A stretch of 64,000 nt of DNA from Monilinia fructicola (Eukaryota; Ascomycota; Leotiomycetes; Helotiales; Sclerotiniaceae): assembly GCA_008692225.1 (NCBI GenBank), contig VICG01000007.1, positions 62,001 to 126,000 of the forward strand, given 5' to 3'. Positions 12,071 through 24,370 of this stretch are shown here, piece by piece; the stretch's first letter is position 1, and each line of letters opens with the position of its first letter. The notes under the pieces are model-generated. The model had not been told where the DNA came from. It saw only the letters and a list, made by a program, of their open reading frames with translations, and did not search any database. Both the position numbers and the translations under genes were made by a program.

Positions 12071-14373
12071 ATGATATCCGATGCTTCGTTGCTGGCACCC
12101 AAAGCTTATTCAGACAAGTTAACCACACCTCGTTCCGAAAATCTCAGAATGAAAGGGATCCTCTCCATCTCTGCCCTAATGAGGTACAGAAGGGTGCCCT
12201 TCAAATCCCAAGCTACCCCTTCGCCTATCGTCATTGCCCCTCGACAAATCCAAACCGATTTCCAGATAATCACTCGACAAACTCACACGAAATTCCCTTC
12301 TGCATTTGTATCCCGGGCACGATTTAAGATACCCGAGTATAGTTACCGTAGTTATCTGCTTTACTTTATAATATGCCTTCCACTTGCGTCTGAAGTGGTA
12401 GATTGGATTCTAGTTGATCCCCTCGGATCCGTGTACCACAAGATTGTTATCAACAAGTCGAAAGATCCATCGACATCGTATCAGTATGGGATTTTGCGCA
12501 AAGGGTATATTCGATTAGTTAGCATCAAGGCCGGGAATGCAGACGACCCGATTGAATTGGAAATGAACAATATCAAATTTCACCCCGTGTCAATTTATGG
12601 AGATTATTCCCCGCTCTACCCAAAGGTCCCTAAGTATGAGGCTCTATCATATGCATGGGGCGAAAATAATGAGAGCGATAATGTGTATGTCATTTCTCAT
12701 CGTTTTGTTTGTTGAAAAAGAAATACTATATATATCATTCATTTATGCTTTTGGGAATATGATAAGAGGTGGGATTATAGTAAAAAGGTTCAACTAATCA
12801 ATACCACAGACTAATAAAATTGAATGGCCAACCTTTCGCTATCACACCTAACCTCCACTCCGCACTTCTCGTCCTTCGTGATAATCCCAATCCCCCCTCA
12901 TTGTGGATCGATGCCATCTGCCTCGACCAGAATGATCCCTTTGAAAAAGATAAACAACTACGCATCATGCATCTAATCTACATGAATGCTACTCGTGTGA
13001 TCATCTGGCTTGGCGAAGACGACAAATCCGTCGATCTACATGCTGCAGCAGAGATCGTCTCTCACTTTAGGACGAAAAAGAGAAAACTAGAGAAAGAAAT
13101 CCGGTCAATAGCTAAAGGGGAATCTTCCGCCGATTCTGGAGTATGGCTGAAGGAGTGGGTTGACAGCGACTGGCGTACCGGGCCGGAGTACACTCCTGGC
13201 TGGAAAGCAGTGCAGAATATACTTGCTCGACCGTACTTTACGCGATCCTAGATAATTCAAGAAATGGTGCTATCGCCCAAGCGAGCCATTCTTGTAGGCC
13301 ATCAGGACGTGACGAATATTCTCGACCTTATTTTCTTCCTTCATGAGTTTCCCCACATCGAGAATCGGATTCCTGCCCAGTATCTCAATGAACCGGACGT
13401 CATACCGCGTATCTACCAGTTGGGTTTGGCTATGGAGGAATACCGGACTGCTTTGAAAGCAATGTATGTCGTTCCTGGCACTGATCATGAGTTCAAACTT
13501 ACAGGGCAGAATGGCTTCAAGTTGGGAGAGCTTCTCGCTAGGTTTCGAGGGAAAAAGTCTACGTTGCCGATGGATCAGGTGTATAGTGTTTTGGGAATGA
13601 CAATAGACGCCAGTATTATGTATAAACTACCTTATGTAATATCCTGGAACAGGATACGGCAGAGACAACGGCCTCCGCAGATCAACCATAAGCAATCTTT
13701 GAAGAAATTGTATACCGACACTATGCGATATGTCCTAGAAGAAGATGGTGACTTAGGAGCTCTCAGAATGATCAATACGCATGCCGAGCCCAAAAAAGAC
13801 AAAGATTGGCCGTCTTGGGTTCCGGACTTCTCATCCCCATTGCCGGGACCAGGAGAGCCAAAAAGTATGCAATGGAATTTGGAGCGTTCAACATTTCCTC
13901 AGAAAATGGATAGATTTCGGGTTGATGGAGATAGATTGGTAGTGTATGGACATGTTCTTGGTGAGATTGAAGGACCAGTATGCATAATACAAAAGAATGG
14001 AGAGCACTCTGACAAGCCGAACGATAGGCAGAGTGAGGAGAGCAAGGAGAATTTGAGGTTGAGCCAGTATAGGAATGAGTGTGGGTTCTTACCGGGGGCA
14101 GCTTCTATAGATAGCGAGGGGCGGTACGTATTTGGTGGGACGAGAATGAGGAAGGGAGACTTAGTAGTTGTGGTTGGTAAAGGAAGAGACCCGTTGATAT
14201 TGCGAAGGTTGGAGGATAGCGATGGACCAGGAGGTGGTAGCAGGAAGGAAAAGACCGAGGTGCCTATGTATCAATTGGTAGCGACAGCGGATATACCGGA
14301 TTATGGGGAAATCCAGAAGAAAATTATTTTGGATAACATAAAGTGGGATGTTAAAGAAATGATTATAAGGTGA
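12071..14373 (+). pseudogene. HET-domain protein gene interrupted by one in-frame TAG
   Basis: Exon 1 (start uncertain; ATG at 12071, alternatively 12149) runs to 12684. After an intron at 12685-12809 (GTATGT donor, CTAAT branch site), exon 2 runs to 14373. The product shows the heterokaryon-incompatibility (HET) domain: KYEALSYAWG, LWIDAICLDQND, IMHLIYMNATRVIIWLGED and RPYFTRS. TAG at 13249-13251 then stands exactly where the family has Trp in its W-x-x-Q-E motif. The same frame resumes at once (IIQEM) and stays open for about 370 more residues with continuing family-like sequence, so this is a single base change, not a frame loss. HET proteins trigger cell death after fusion of incompatible hyphae. 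As read, translation would stop after the first part of the HET domain. Alternatives: sequence error or readthrough. Confidence 0.75.
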
Positions 14374-14579
14374 GGGAGGTTAGTTCTATGGATTGATCTA
14401 CATGGTGATAGTCGGGATTAGACATTTGAGTTTCGAGATCCCTCAATTTCTATACTCTCGTCGCCCAGTGTCGGCTTGAACAGCACCCCGAGTTCCTTCA
14501 TACCCTTTGCCCAATAGCCCTTGCGAATCTGTGCCCGAACCCTCACCAACATTTCCTAGTTCACTTATGTTATCTCCGC

Positions 14580-14984
14580 CTAGGGTGCGAAATGCCACTC
14601 ATATTGGTAGACTTCTGTTCCCAACTTCTTTCTTTGAACTTCAGCTATTGCTTCGATAATCTTACCCCGTATGATTTTGAATCCCCCACGGCCTTCATAA
14701 GCTTCACAAAGTATTCTATGGCAACGACCTTTAGGGATAATTTGCATCATAATAAACGCTTTATCTACAATTAGGTATTGTACCTTTTCAACATCAAACT
14801 CCTCTGCTCTCCTAGGGGCCTTTGAACCCAAAGTATAGAAAATCGATAGCTTCAGGGGGAAATGGCACCGGATCAAAGTGCCTTCCACGATTAGACTATC
14901 CCGATCATATTGAAACCAAACACCAGTTCTGAGCCAGGAAAAGGTCCTCTTACCTTGCTTTCGAGCTCCGCGGTAATTAGACAT
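14580..14984 (-). CDS. hypothetical protein, 134 aa
   Basis: A single open frame of 134 residues with a balanced composition (basic start MSNYRGARKQGKR, then Trp-, Tyr- and Ile-rich segments such as YLIVDKAFIMMQIIPKGR). It looks more like a small globular protein than a random frame, but I recognise no domain and see no signal peptide or membrane span. It lies convergent to the HET gene, 206 bases from its end. It could be a remnant of a longer gene. Confidence 0.33.
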   Translation of the reverse strand: MSNYRGARKQGKRTFSWLRTGVWFQYDRDSLIVEGTLIRCHFPLKLSIFYTLGSKAPRRAEEFDVEKVQYLIVDKAFIMMQIIPKGRCHRILCEAYEGRGGFKIIRGKIIEAIAEVQRKKLGTEVYQYEWHFAP

Positions 14985-16966
14985 GGAAACAAGGAAGAAG
15001 TTAGCTAGAAGTGAAAGAACAACATGGCCCGCGGCGTGTTATATGTTTGAATGATAGTAGTAGCGATTGCAATCGGGGTGCTATTCAATCATCATACTCG
15101 ACGTTCCTGGGTAATCGGTGAGAGCAGGTCTGGTGGAAGATAAACAGGTGTTTTCCATATGAGATTGTTTGAAATTTATGAAAAGACGACATGGTGAATG
15201 TCTGCAAATGATACCTCTTTCCGAATGGAAGACCTTATAGCGTGCCAATCGAAACTATTACAAAAGGGATGAGAAATAATCAAAGTGATAATTTAACGTT
15301 GGAGATGTTGAATTGAGGTATACCCAATGGTTCCATCTTTTGAAGTTGCAACCATTGATGATACGAAAAGCCCTTCTCTCCTTGGAAATAGGCTACTGAT
15401 GTGATCACTGATGGTCAAGTACCCTCAACTCACCTCAACCCACCTACCTTGGGTTATGCTGTGTTTGGCGGTTTCTTCTCTTTTCGTATCCAAGGTTGAA
15501 TGCCCGATAAAGCTTGTGTAGCCTCCCGCCATGATTTATTCATCCTTGAAGCATCCGTGTGGTATTTGTGAATACCACCATATATTGGCGTGTATATTGA
15601 TCATCCATAACTGTGAGCTCTTCCACTAACTTTCATTGATCCTTCGGCGGTTTCTTTCGTGTCTCTTTGAGACCATAGTAGTGGTAGAAATATATCGATA
15701 TCAAGATAGGGACTCTCAAATTCTCCTACGTACCGCGATTGATCCAACAACCATCACCCATTGAATTCAAGATGTATACCGGTACCTTGAGCACACCAGG
15801 GTTTGAAATGATCACAACCTTGGAGTTCAAGTTGAGGACGATGACTGTGACCATGACATAAGATTGCATAGAAGCTACCAGGGAGTCAGGGACCAGGAGA
15901 ATGAAGCGAGAATGCTTCCGAGGTTACTCGAGTAATCAATCTATCTGGTGCTACCTCTAGCCGAACTACCGCTGGTGTACTGTAACCTTGTGATCAATTC
16001 ATGAATCACGTGCTTGATATCAAAATCTACGAGATCGATGGAAATGGGTTTGATAATTAGATCTACAAAGTGACAACCTGATGAAATCACGGATATTTCG
16101 GTTTGTGAGCTGATTGATTCCGTCTCAACCTCACCCACGTATACTACCACCCTACTCCTCTCGAGTCTCAACCCATCATGATCACCATACATATCTACTA
16201 CCTAGTAGTACCCACCAGCCATGGCACCTCAACAACCTCACCTCCTCTACTTCTCCCAATCCATCACCATACATACTCGAGTACACACCTACCTAATCGT
16301 ACCCACGGGCATGCAACGTCAACACCCTTTCTTTAACCTCATCTCGTCTTCTGCAATGGAAATCCATAGTTCCCAATCAACACAACTGAAACCTCGCTCC
16401 CTCAAAAGATGAAGATCAATGGTATCTATCCATGGATTGCGGTCATTCATAGGCAATTCATGGGCCATCGCTCTGTTGATCCCCTCGCCATATTCAATAA
16501 CTCCAAGCAATGCAATGCACGACCAATTAACCTTAACCTTACCACCAATCAAGTTTGGTTTGGTTGGATTCTGTTTGATCTTGCTAGAGGCAATTGCTTA
16601 TGTATGTAAGGTTATGATCCAAATGGCCTCGGCATGAGTTGAACTGTACTTTACGCATGCAGTAGATACAACTGTCGTATATTTATTATTGCTTTTCTCT
16701 CTCAAATGCTAGAAATTTCCAAGACATTGATCTATGACACCCGTCATTCTCTTGGATTAGTTCCTACTTGCTACTTCTTACTTCCTCTCTCATTCTTCTT
16801 GTATCTTCTGTTCTCCCCCAGTATTAATTTCTTATCCATCCTGATATCATATCTATCACTACCTAAGCTTCTCTGCTTGTGCGTCTATTCTAGCATCAAA
16901 ACACGCACACGCTCTTACTTTGTGGACCAACCTTAATACACCTGGGCAACAACAAGAACCAACGTA
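14985..16966. other. intergenic region, 2 kb, with a degenerate tandem duplication
   Basis: No supported gene. Around 16179-16320 two imperfect copies of about 84 bases follow each other, both beginning ATCACCATACATA and sharing a GTACCCAC block and a later CAACACC/CAACCTC block. The pyrimidine-rich stretch at 16780-16960 is probably the core promoter and 5' leader of the monooxygenase gene. Confidence 0.4.
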
Positions 16967-18549
16967 ATGGGTTCTATAGAAAGATCTGAGGATTGCGATT
17001 ACGATATCGTTATCGTCGGCGCGGGCTTGTCGGGGATCAATGCTGCATAGTAAGCTCCTCAACCATTGACTGGAATTGCCTTACTTGGCCCAGCCGGACA
17101 CCTTGGATCTCCAACTTCCTCAAAGGTACACAGCTAATTGTTTGTAGTCACATCCAGACAGAACTTCCAGATTTAACATATACTATACTCGAGAATCGAG
17201 GGGCAATTGGCGGAACCTGGGATCTATTTCGATATCCTGGTATCAGATCTGACTCAGATCTACATACATTTGGATTCCCGTGGCGGCCATGGATGAGTGC
17301 AACGTCGATTGCAGATGGTGAATCAATTCGCACATACTTTAAAGAATCCGCTGAAGAATTTGGCATCGACAAGAAAATACAATTTTATCACAATGTGACT
17401 TCGGCAGATTGGTCAACGGAACAAGAACAATGGTCATTATCGGTCGATGCTGATGGGAAAAAGAGAACTATAAAAGGACGGTGGATCGTTTGGAGTACAG
17501 GATATTACGACTATGCTGAGCCATTGAAGGTCGAAATCCCTGGTATTGATGACTTCAAAGGCAGAACGATACATCCCCAATTCTGGCCCGAAGATTTGGA
17601 TTATGAGGATAAGAAAATAGTTGTTATTGGAAGTGGTGCTACTGCAATCACTTTGATCCCAAATCTGGCGGATAAAGCAACAAAAGTAACAATGTTACAA
17701 CGGAGCCCTTCTTGGGTGATAGGCATTCCGGCAGTGGATTCCATCGGAGGTCTCATGCGCAAATGTCTTCCTAGCTGGATAGCTAGCCCATTGATACGAT
17801 GGAAATTCATTGTCCTCCCCTCGTTATTCTTCCACTTCTGTCGTAGATTCCCCAATGCCGCTCGAAGTATCCTCCGAGAACGCGTCAAGAGGGAACTTCC
17901 GTCATCAATTCCCGTTGATCCTAATTTCAACCCCCGCTATAACCCCTGGGAACAACGACTGTGTGTCTGCCCAGATAGCGACTTCTTCAAATGTCTTCAT
18001 TCAGGAAAAACCGATGTAGTGACGGATACTATCAAAACCATCACGTCATCGGGCATAGACCTTGTATCAGGAAAGACTCTCGATGCTGATATCATTATCA
18101 CGGCCACCGGACTCAAGTTGCAACTGGCCGGTGGTGCCAAAATCAGCATCGACGGAAACTCATACAATTATGCCACCAAATATATGTGGAAAGGAGTCAT
18201 GCTCCAAGATCTGCCCAACACCGTAGCAGTTATCGGGTATACCAATGCATCATGGACGTTAGGCGCCGACATCACTACAGGTATATTAGTGCGACTTCTG
18301 AAACACATGCGCGAGAACAATTTCTCATCAACAGTACCCAGAGTTCATGGGAACAAGATGAAATCAACGCCGTTATTAAATCTCAAGTCAACATATGTTG
18401 AAGAGGCAAAGGGGTATCTACCAATGGCGGGTGATAGAGGTCCTTGGAAACCGAGACGAAACTATCTGGTCGATTATTGGGTAGAACGGTATGGGAATTT
18501 GACGGAGGATTTGGAGTTCACGGGTGGTGGATTTGATAAAAATCAATAA
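16967..18549 (+). CDS. Baeyer-Villiger-type FAD/NADPH monooxygenase (2 exons, 494 aa)
   Basis: Exon 1 16967-17049 and exon 2 17148-18549 join in phase (GTAAGC donor, TTTGTAG acceptor). The first exon carries the FAD-binding Rossmann motif (DIVIVGAGLSGINAA, about residues 13-27). Then come the GTWDLFRYPGIRSDSD block of class B flavin monooxygenases, the fingerprint FKGRTIHPQFWPED (FxGxxxHxxxWP) and a second dinucleotide-binding motif for NADPH (VVIGSGATAI). Such enzymes insert oxygen into ketones or hydroxylate hetero-atoms with NADPH and O2. The substrate is unknown. Length is normal for the family. It stands alone, with no obvious pathway partner next to it, and is more than 30 kb from the polyketide cluster. 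Confidence 0.92.
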
Positions 18550-19573
18550 GTGCGTCAGCCATTTACAAGAAATACTGATCTGACTTGCCGGCGGAGCGTG
18601 TATGTGTGTGTATATAGCTCTGGTCCAATTACACGCAGTTAGGATTTCCAAGGCGGTAGTCTTGAATTTGTTAAATATCTAAGGATACATAAATTACATA
18701 TTCAGCTGCTCATCATACAAAACATTCTCACCATGTAGTTTTTCATTTCCCAAGCCATCCATATAGTATAACAAGTCTAGTATGTAAGAAAGGGAAATCG
18801 AGAGGGACCCGTGGACCTCTTTACAATAGCTCTTTTAAACAATCAAGACGAAAAGACGTTAAAGATACAAAATATCCCAACAACACATGCTGACTTAAGA
18901 CACATGCACTTATTCATACACATTATCCCGAATCTCTAGTCGGAACAACCACCTGGTGACTTTAACCAACCCCAAACCTCCCCAATACAACATTAACATC
19001 GATCGCCTAGAAAAAGCAACCAGATTCACCATATTCTTATATATATACATACATACATCTATCTGCATCTTGCCACAACGAAAATAGTTTGATACCTAGG
19101 TAGATGATTTAGTTGATGCTAGATATACAATAACAGGATAGGTCCATGTTTGTTTGCGCAGTCGCTCTGCGAGTACGTCTGCTCCGAAATCAATCCTAGG
19201 GCGAATCTCAAAGTTGGAGAACCCGTGATAGATGGTGTTGTTAGGAGCTAGCTAGACACAACCATGAACTGGGGGGTCTTGAACAATCGCAGTTGAGGAC
19301 CAAACAGGATTGTCAGAATCGTAAACGGTTTCAGAAAGTTGCCGAAAGAACAAATCTGAAGCTTTCTCTCATGTCAATAACGGCGGAATGATCATTAGAA
19401 GATCAAAATATGGTAAACTTTATTGAACATCTTTAAGCTAATGTGCATAGTATCCCAGTTACCTATCCGTATTCTGATCTTTATTCGATGATCATTTTTA
19501 GATAACTCACTCAATCCCCATCCTAGTACCGAACTCCACCACTCCGCACCCAGTTTCTTCATTTCCGATCCAT
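18550..19573. other. intergenic region between two convergent genes
   Basis: About 1 kb of AT-rich sequence with short TATA/CATA runs (near 19036-19060). No gene or repeat of note seen; it should hold both genes' 3' ends. Confidence 0.45.
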
Positions 19574-21462
19574 CTACAACTCATCAATCCTCCCCAAAAC
19601 CCACTGTAGATGTCTATAACTACTTCTGGGCTGAAACTGTGGCTGCATGTGACCACTTAAATACGTCTCCGCCCACATCAACCCGCGTTCATAATGCTGC
19701 ACACCCATCGTTCCCTGTGGCTCATCTATCGGACCAAACCCCTCGTCAAGAAACAAACTCCCATATTGTAGGTCCGGTAGCGTAATCACAATCGGTGTGG
19801 TAGGCTGTTCCTGAAATCCGAGCTTGCCTCCCCATGTCATGTTTTGAATGGCAAGTAATGTCCCATTTGTGAGTATTTCAAAATCAAGAGCACCGTTGGC
19901 GATGAGGACTCGGTTGGTGGCTTCTATTACGCGGGGTAGGACTGATTGAATGGGGTCGGCTGAGAGGTCACCTTCTTGTTCTGGGCCGCCGTCGCCACCA
20001 GTGAATACTGGGCCGGAGCATTCGTTCCAATCGATTTCCATGGGTGCATGCATAGCTTTCTTAACGTCTGTGCGATTGAAATATATTTGGTCGAAGCCTG
20101 GGTATAGATACTGGAGATCTGTTGGATATCCCAGAGGATCGGATGGAAGTGGACATTGAGTACCGATTTCGTAGACGTTGAAACAGGGATTTGGACCGTA
20201 TGCTGCATAGTAAATAGAGCCCCATAGGTCACATGCTAGATCAGTAGCGTTGTTATAGTCAAAGTACTTGGGAGGTTGAATGCCGGAAGGTGGGAAGGTT
20301 AGATATTGATCTATGAAATTTGCATAGCCGCATGATTTATGCAGAGCTTCTAGCTTTGCCACAAAACTAGCATTCAAACCAAGAACGTTGTTGTTTTGAA
20401 GAAGAAATGGAACAGCCGGGGCTTCTTGTTGAGCATATACATAAGATCCAATGACTGGGTCATAAGCCAAGGCTCCTATGTGATGTCAGGAAAGGAATTC
20501 TTTCAGACTCAAGTTATGGGAATTTCTCACCTGACAAATCAAAGTGGGTTGTATTATTCCTCTCCAACATAGCAAGAGAAATGTATGGTACATATCTCCC
20601 TGCATAGCTTTCTCCGGTAACAAATATCTTGAAGTTCTTTATTCCAAAGGTCTTCTGAAAGTTCAAGAAGAAGTTGACGAAATCCTCGGCAATATCTTCC
20701 TCACTAGTAGCAGTAACTTCGCCAATTGAGAAACCTGTTCCAACAGGCTGTTCAACCCTATGATTTATTATTAGCCAAGAATCTAATTACTGAGATTGTG
20801 AGTTCATCATACCAAAGAACATTCGTGAGATTGACCCAAGAATAGGGATTTATCTGAGGTGTATACATTCCCCAACTCCAAATGAATCGACCATTCTCTT
20901 GGAAGAAAGCCTCCAGTGAACTGCAGCCTTTTCTGCATTAGTTCCATTTTCTAGCTCTCCTTTCACAACTGTTTTTATCAAGCTTACCAGGACCTCCATT
21001 CAACCAAATAGTAACCTCATCTACCGGTTCTCCCACCGTCGGTTCAAAAACAAAATAAAGTCCCCTCGATTTGTTCTTCATGTCAATTGGCATCAGACCT
21101 GCATACATTTCGCCAATATCAAAAGGAATATCGGGGAGAGATTGCACTCGGTATTCTATTTTGTGTCCGATTTTAGTACTTCTCAATCTCTCTTTGAATT
21201 CATCCATCTCTCTTCATTCTCCCACCAATTCACAACGAAAGAACTTACTTTCAGTCCTCTCATTCAAAAACCTAAACCCCTCTATCCCAGTCCCATTCCC
21301 AGAACCATAACCCGGATGATTTCTCTTCGCATTTTGAGTAGCTCTCTCCTTCACATTCGGATTATATCCTTTCGCATGCGAGAAATCTGAGAAGCGACCC
21401 GCGAGGATTGTGGTCGCAAAGAAGAAGAGAAAAACGAAACCTTGCTTGATGTTCCACGACAT
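19574..21462 (-). CDS. secreted serine carboxypeptidase, peptidase family S10 (5 exons, 553 aa)
   Basis: Exons 21462-21249, 21191-20988, 20927-20813, 20757-20531 and 20475-19574 join in phase. Introns are 55-60 bases. The start at 21462 gives a signal peptide ([20 protein letters not shown]) and a propeptide-like region up to the family's RFLNERTEK. Conserved S10 blocks are all present: [20 protein letters not shown] near 135-154, [10 protein letters not shown] near 179-188, and GESYAGRY with nucleophile Ser near 228. The charge-relay Asp (IANGALDFE) is near 451 and His (LSGHMQP) near 529. The enzyme removes C-terminal residues from peptides at acid pH, here probably outside the cell. The next gene upstream is another acid protease in the same orientation, 1 kb away, which suggests a shared role in protein digestion. 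Confidence 0.93.
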
Positions 21463-22469
21463 CTTTATTTGGATACTGTGATGGGGAATTGAAGTTCCTT
21501 GGGAAATGTTCAATTGTTCAGGGTATGATAGGATCCGTCACTTGTTATTTGGAAAAAATCAACAAAAGAGAGATAGATTGCAGAAACTAATCGCAACAGA
21601 GAGGAGATCAAGGAGGAAAGAACGAGTGAATCAGCTCCTTCATTCACTCAATCAAAAGACACTCCAACTAATCTACCCGAGACTACCCCGCTAGATATAT
21701 ACTCGACGCCTACCAAGTGAATACAGCGCCAGTGAAAAATATCCAATATGCATCGCATCGTCATCATCACTTCCCCTCCCTCAGCCCCAAGGAAACGTAC
21801 TGCAATACTACGGTTATATCCAGCTGCAGGCCGATATCAACACCACGTACGTTAAAGGCAGGCAACTCAGTACGAGGGTGGTGGGCGCGAACTAGAGCTT
21901 ATGAGTGGTAGAGCTTAGATGTGAATATACTTATCATTGCATTTCTGAACTGTTATCATGATAACTCGATCGACAACGTTGCACTGCGCAAGCTGATATG
22001 CAGGTCCATACTACCGGATCAACTGAAATCCCCACGTCTCTATTCGCTACACCCTTGGAAAGTTCACGAAGAATGGATCCCTGGCTACCCATTTCAAGCG
22101 TAGTGCTTACTCTGCTCTCACAATGACAAGGCTACTCACCTTGCTGTGTCCGAGGACGATATACAAGAAAGGGAGGTGTATTGTTGATTGATAGCCGATG
22201 ACTTTTGGTATTTAGATAAGAGAGTTTGGACGAGATTGTCGATTAGTGCGGGGATTGAGGCGGTGAAATTTTGTCACGGATCGGAAATAAATCCGAATTA
22301 CCCGATGAAATGGATACCTAGGTAGGTTCCTAAGGAATGTTGTAAGGTTACCAGTAAACTAAAGATTCGAAAACATTATCATTTATCTGTACATCTATAT
22401 ACATAACCATTCATTCATTCATTGCCCTTTGTCATGAGTCTCTACAATCGAAATCTCTAAATCCCTCAT
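21463..22469. other. intergenic region with the S10 gene promoter
   Basis: One kilobase between two genes in the same orientation. No supported gene and no repeat array seen; short open frames here have no recognisable content. Confidence 0.45.
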
Positions 22470-24370
22470 CTAAAGACTCAAAACCAACTCCTTCAACTTA
22501 TCAAAATTTGGGGTTCCCAACCCAGTAACAGGATCCCATCCGACAGTGGAATTCCAGCTTGCATAAGGAATAACTGCACCCCCTGGAACAGTCTGTCCGG
22601 TTTGTCCATTGACTCCATTGCATCCCACACTGCCTCCTCCTGTGATATCATTTAGAGCTGATGTGCCGATTTTGTAGAGGAGAGGGTTGACGAAACCAAG
22701 AACTGGTTTACCGGCTTTCAAACGCGCATCATTGAGGAGTCCAATGATACCTGCGACAACCGGAGCAGCCGCTGATGTACCACCTGAGAGGGACTTCTTG
22801 CCAAAGGTGACCACTTCGTAACTATTGGGTTTATGTTAGAAAAGTTTGAAGGGAAGAACTGTGAGATAACTTACTCAGGAGTCAAACTATGAGCCGAAAT
22901 ATCAGGGAATCCACGACCTGAGAAGTTGGTATAGCTCTTATAATATTCCTTGGTAGATGGGCTGATATGTTTGCTCAAATATTCATTCACAGCATCTTCC
23001 TGGTACCAAGCAGTTCGGAAATAGTTTGAGAATCCTCCCGAACCATCCTTCCAAGCAACTTCAGGAGAAACGGCTTGGGTACCTCCAACTGATGTGATAT
23101 ATGGACATGTACCAGGGAATTGAGGTTGGAAATATGGGGCGTTGGATCCATCATTTGCTACGCATCCTGCTCCGACACCAGTATCTCCCGATGATTCTAG
23201 AACAGAGATACCTCGAATACCCAGGATACCGATAAGGTTGCAGACTCGGGAGGCATAGGCATATGGAACTGTCTAAACAATGAGTTAGTATTGCACAATC
23301 AAGATAGAGGATGCAACAGGATGGGAGAAACATACATCTTCGATATCACCATAAGAGTTTGAAATAACTTGTGGTAAAGCGGAATTTGGCTTGGATAGCA
23401 AGTATTCGTAGTATGGCAGATATGGCTCGTTTGAGTTATCGGCAGCGGTTGGCAGATCCACGTTGGGAATAAACGGTGGTGAGCCACCAGTGATGAATTC
23501 CTCAACTGGGAGAGGGTGAGCGACACCAATAATGTTTTGAACATCGAGATTAGCTTCTCCATTTTGGGAAGTCTTTGGGTCCTGATCATCGACGCCTCCA
23601 TTGATAAGAGTGACTGAGAAGTTTTGTCCCGGGATATTGAAGAGTTCTTCAAATTGGAAAAGATCACTATACGAGGCTGACTCATTGAGGAAACTGCCGA
23701 ATCCAATTCTGCTTCCAGAAGAAACTGAAGGGGTATAGTTTCCAATGCTGTATAATTGTTTGATACATTGTGGAGTGACGTATTTTGAGCAAGCATCGGT
23801 TGATGCATTGGTAGCTAGTGTGGCTCTCTTTGAAAGCTTGGTTGGGGCATTTGCGACAGTCTTTCCGAAATAAGTGGTGGGAAAGATAAGGTCGATGTGC
23901 TTTGCGACATCATCCGGAACCGAATAATGAGTAGTTCGGACTTTCGACACGCCATTGTTTGTATAGGTCTGGAAGCTCGCATTGAGGATTGAGTTGGCCT
24001 TCTCAATTGTGGTCGCGAACGTGATAGTATGTCCGTCGCTCACAATGTTCTGCGCACCAGCACCTGTCAACCAAGAAGTCACAGCATCATTTGCACCCGC
24101 AGAGGGACCAAACAAAGCATTGGCCTCATCAGCATCAAGATGCTTTCCATACTCTGCGTTTCCAGGTGTTGAAACGGCGAGAAGTTTGGACTCCAATTTG
24201 TCGATATTTTCCATCGCAAGACCGACGGTGAGGACGATAGCCGAACTCGAATCGGTTTCCGAAGCAGTCCAACCGCTAGGGGCTGCTGCCAATTTCTCCA
24301 TAACAGCAGCATATGCTGGGAGAGCTTGGGAAAGCAATCCCGCACAGAGGATGGTTCTAGGATACATCAT
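22470..24370 (-). CDS. secreted sedolisin, tripeptidyl-peptidase-like, family S53 (3 exons, 594 aa)
   Basis: Exons 24370-23336, 23272-22875 and 22821-22470 join in phase. The start MMYPRTILCAGLLSQALPAYA is a signal peptide. It is followed by the pro-kumamolisin activation domain (about 25-180) ending near a KR dibasic site at 181-182, where the mature enzyme would begin. Sedolisin catalytic residues are in place: Glu272 and Asp276 (GEANLD), Asp375 of the oxyanion hole (SSGDTG) and Ser494 (SGGTSAAAP). The C-terminal calcium-site region shows DITGG and GWDPVTGLGTPNF. Enzymes of this family release tripeptides from N-termini, or cut internally, at acid pH. Its tandem partner is the S10 carboxypeptidase; together they would trim peptides from both ends (inference). 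Confidence 0.93.
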
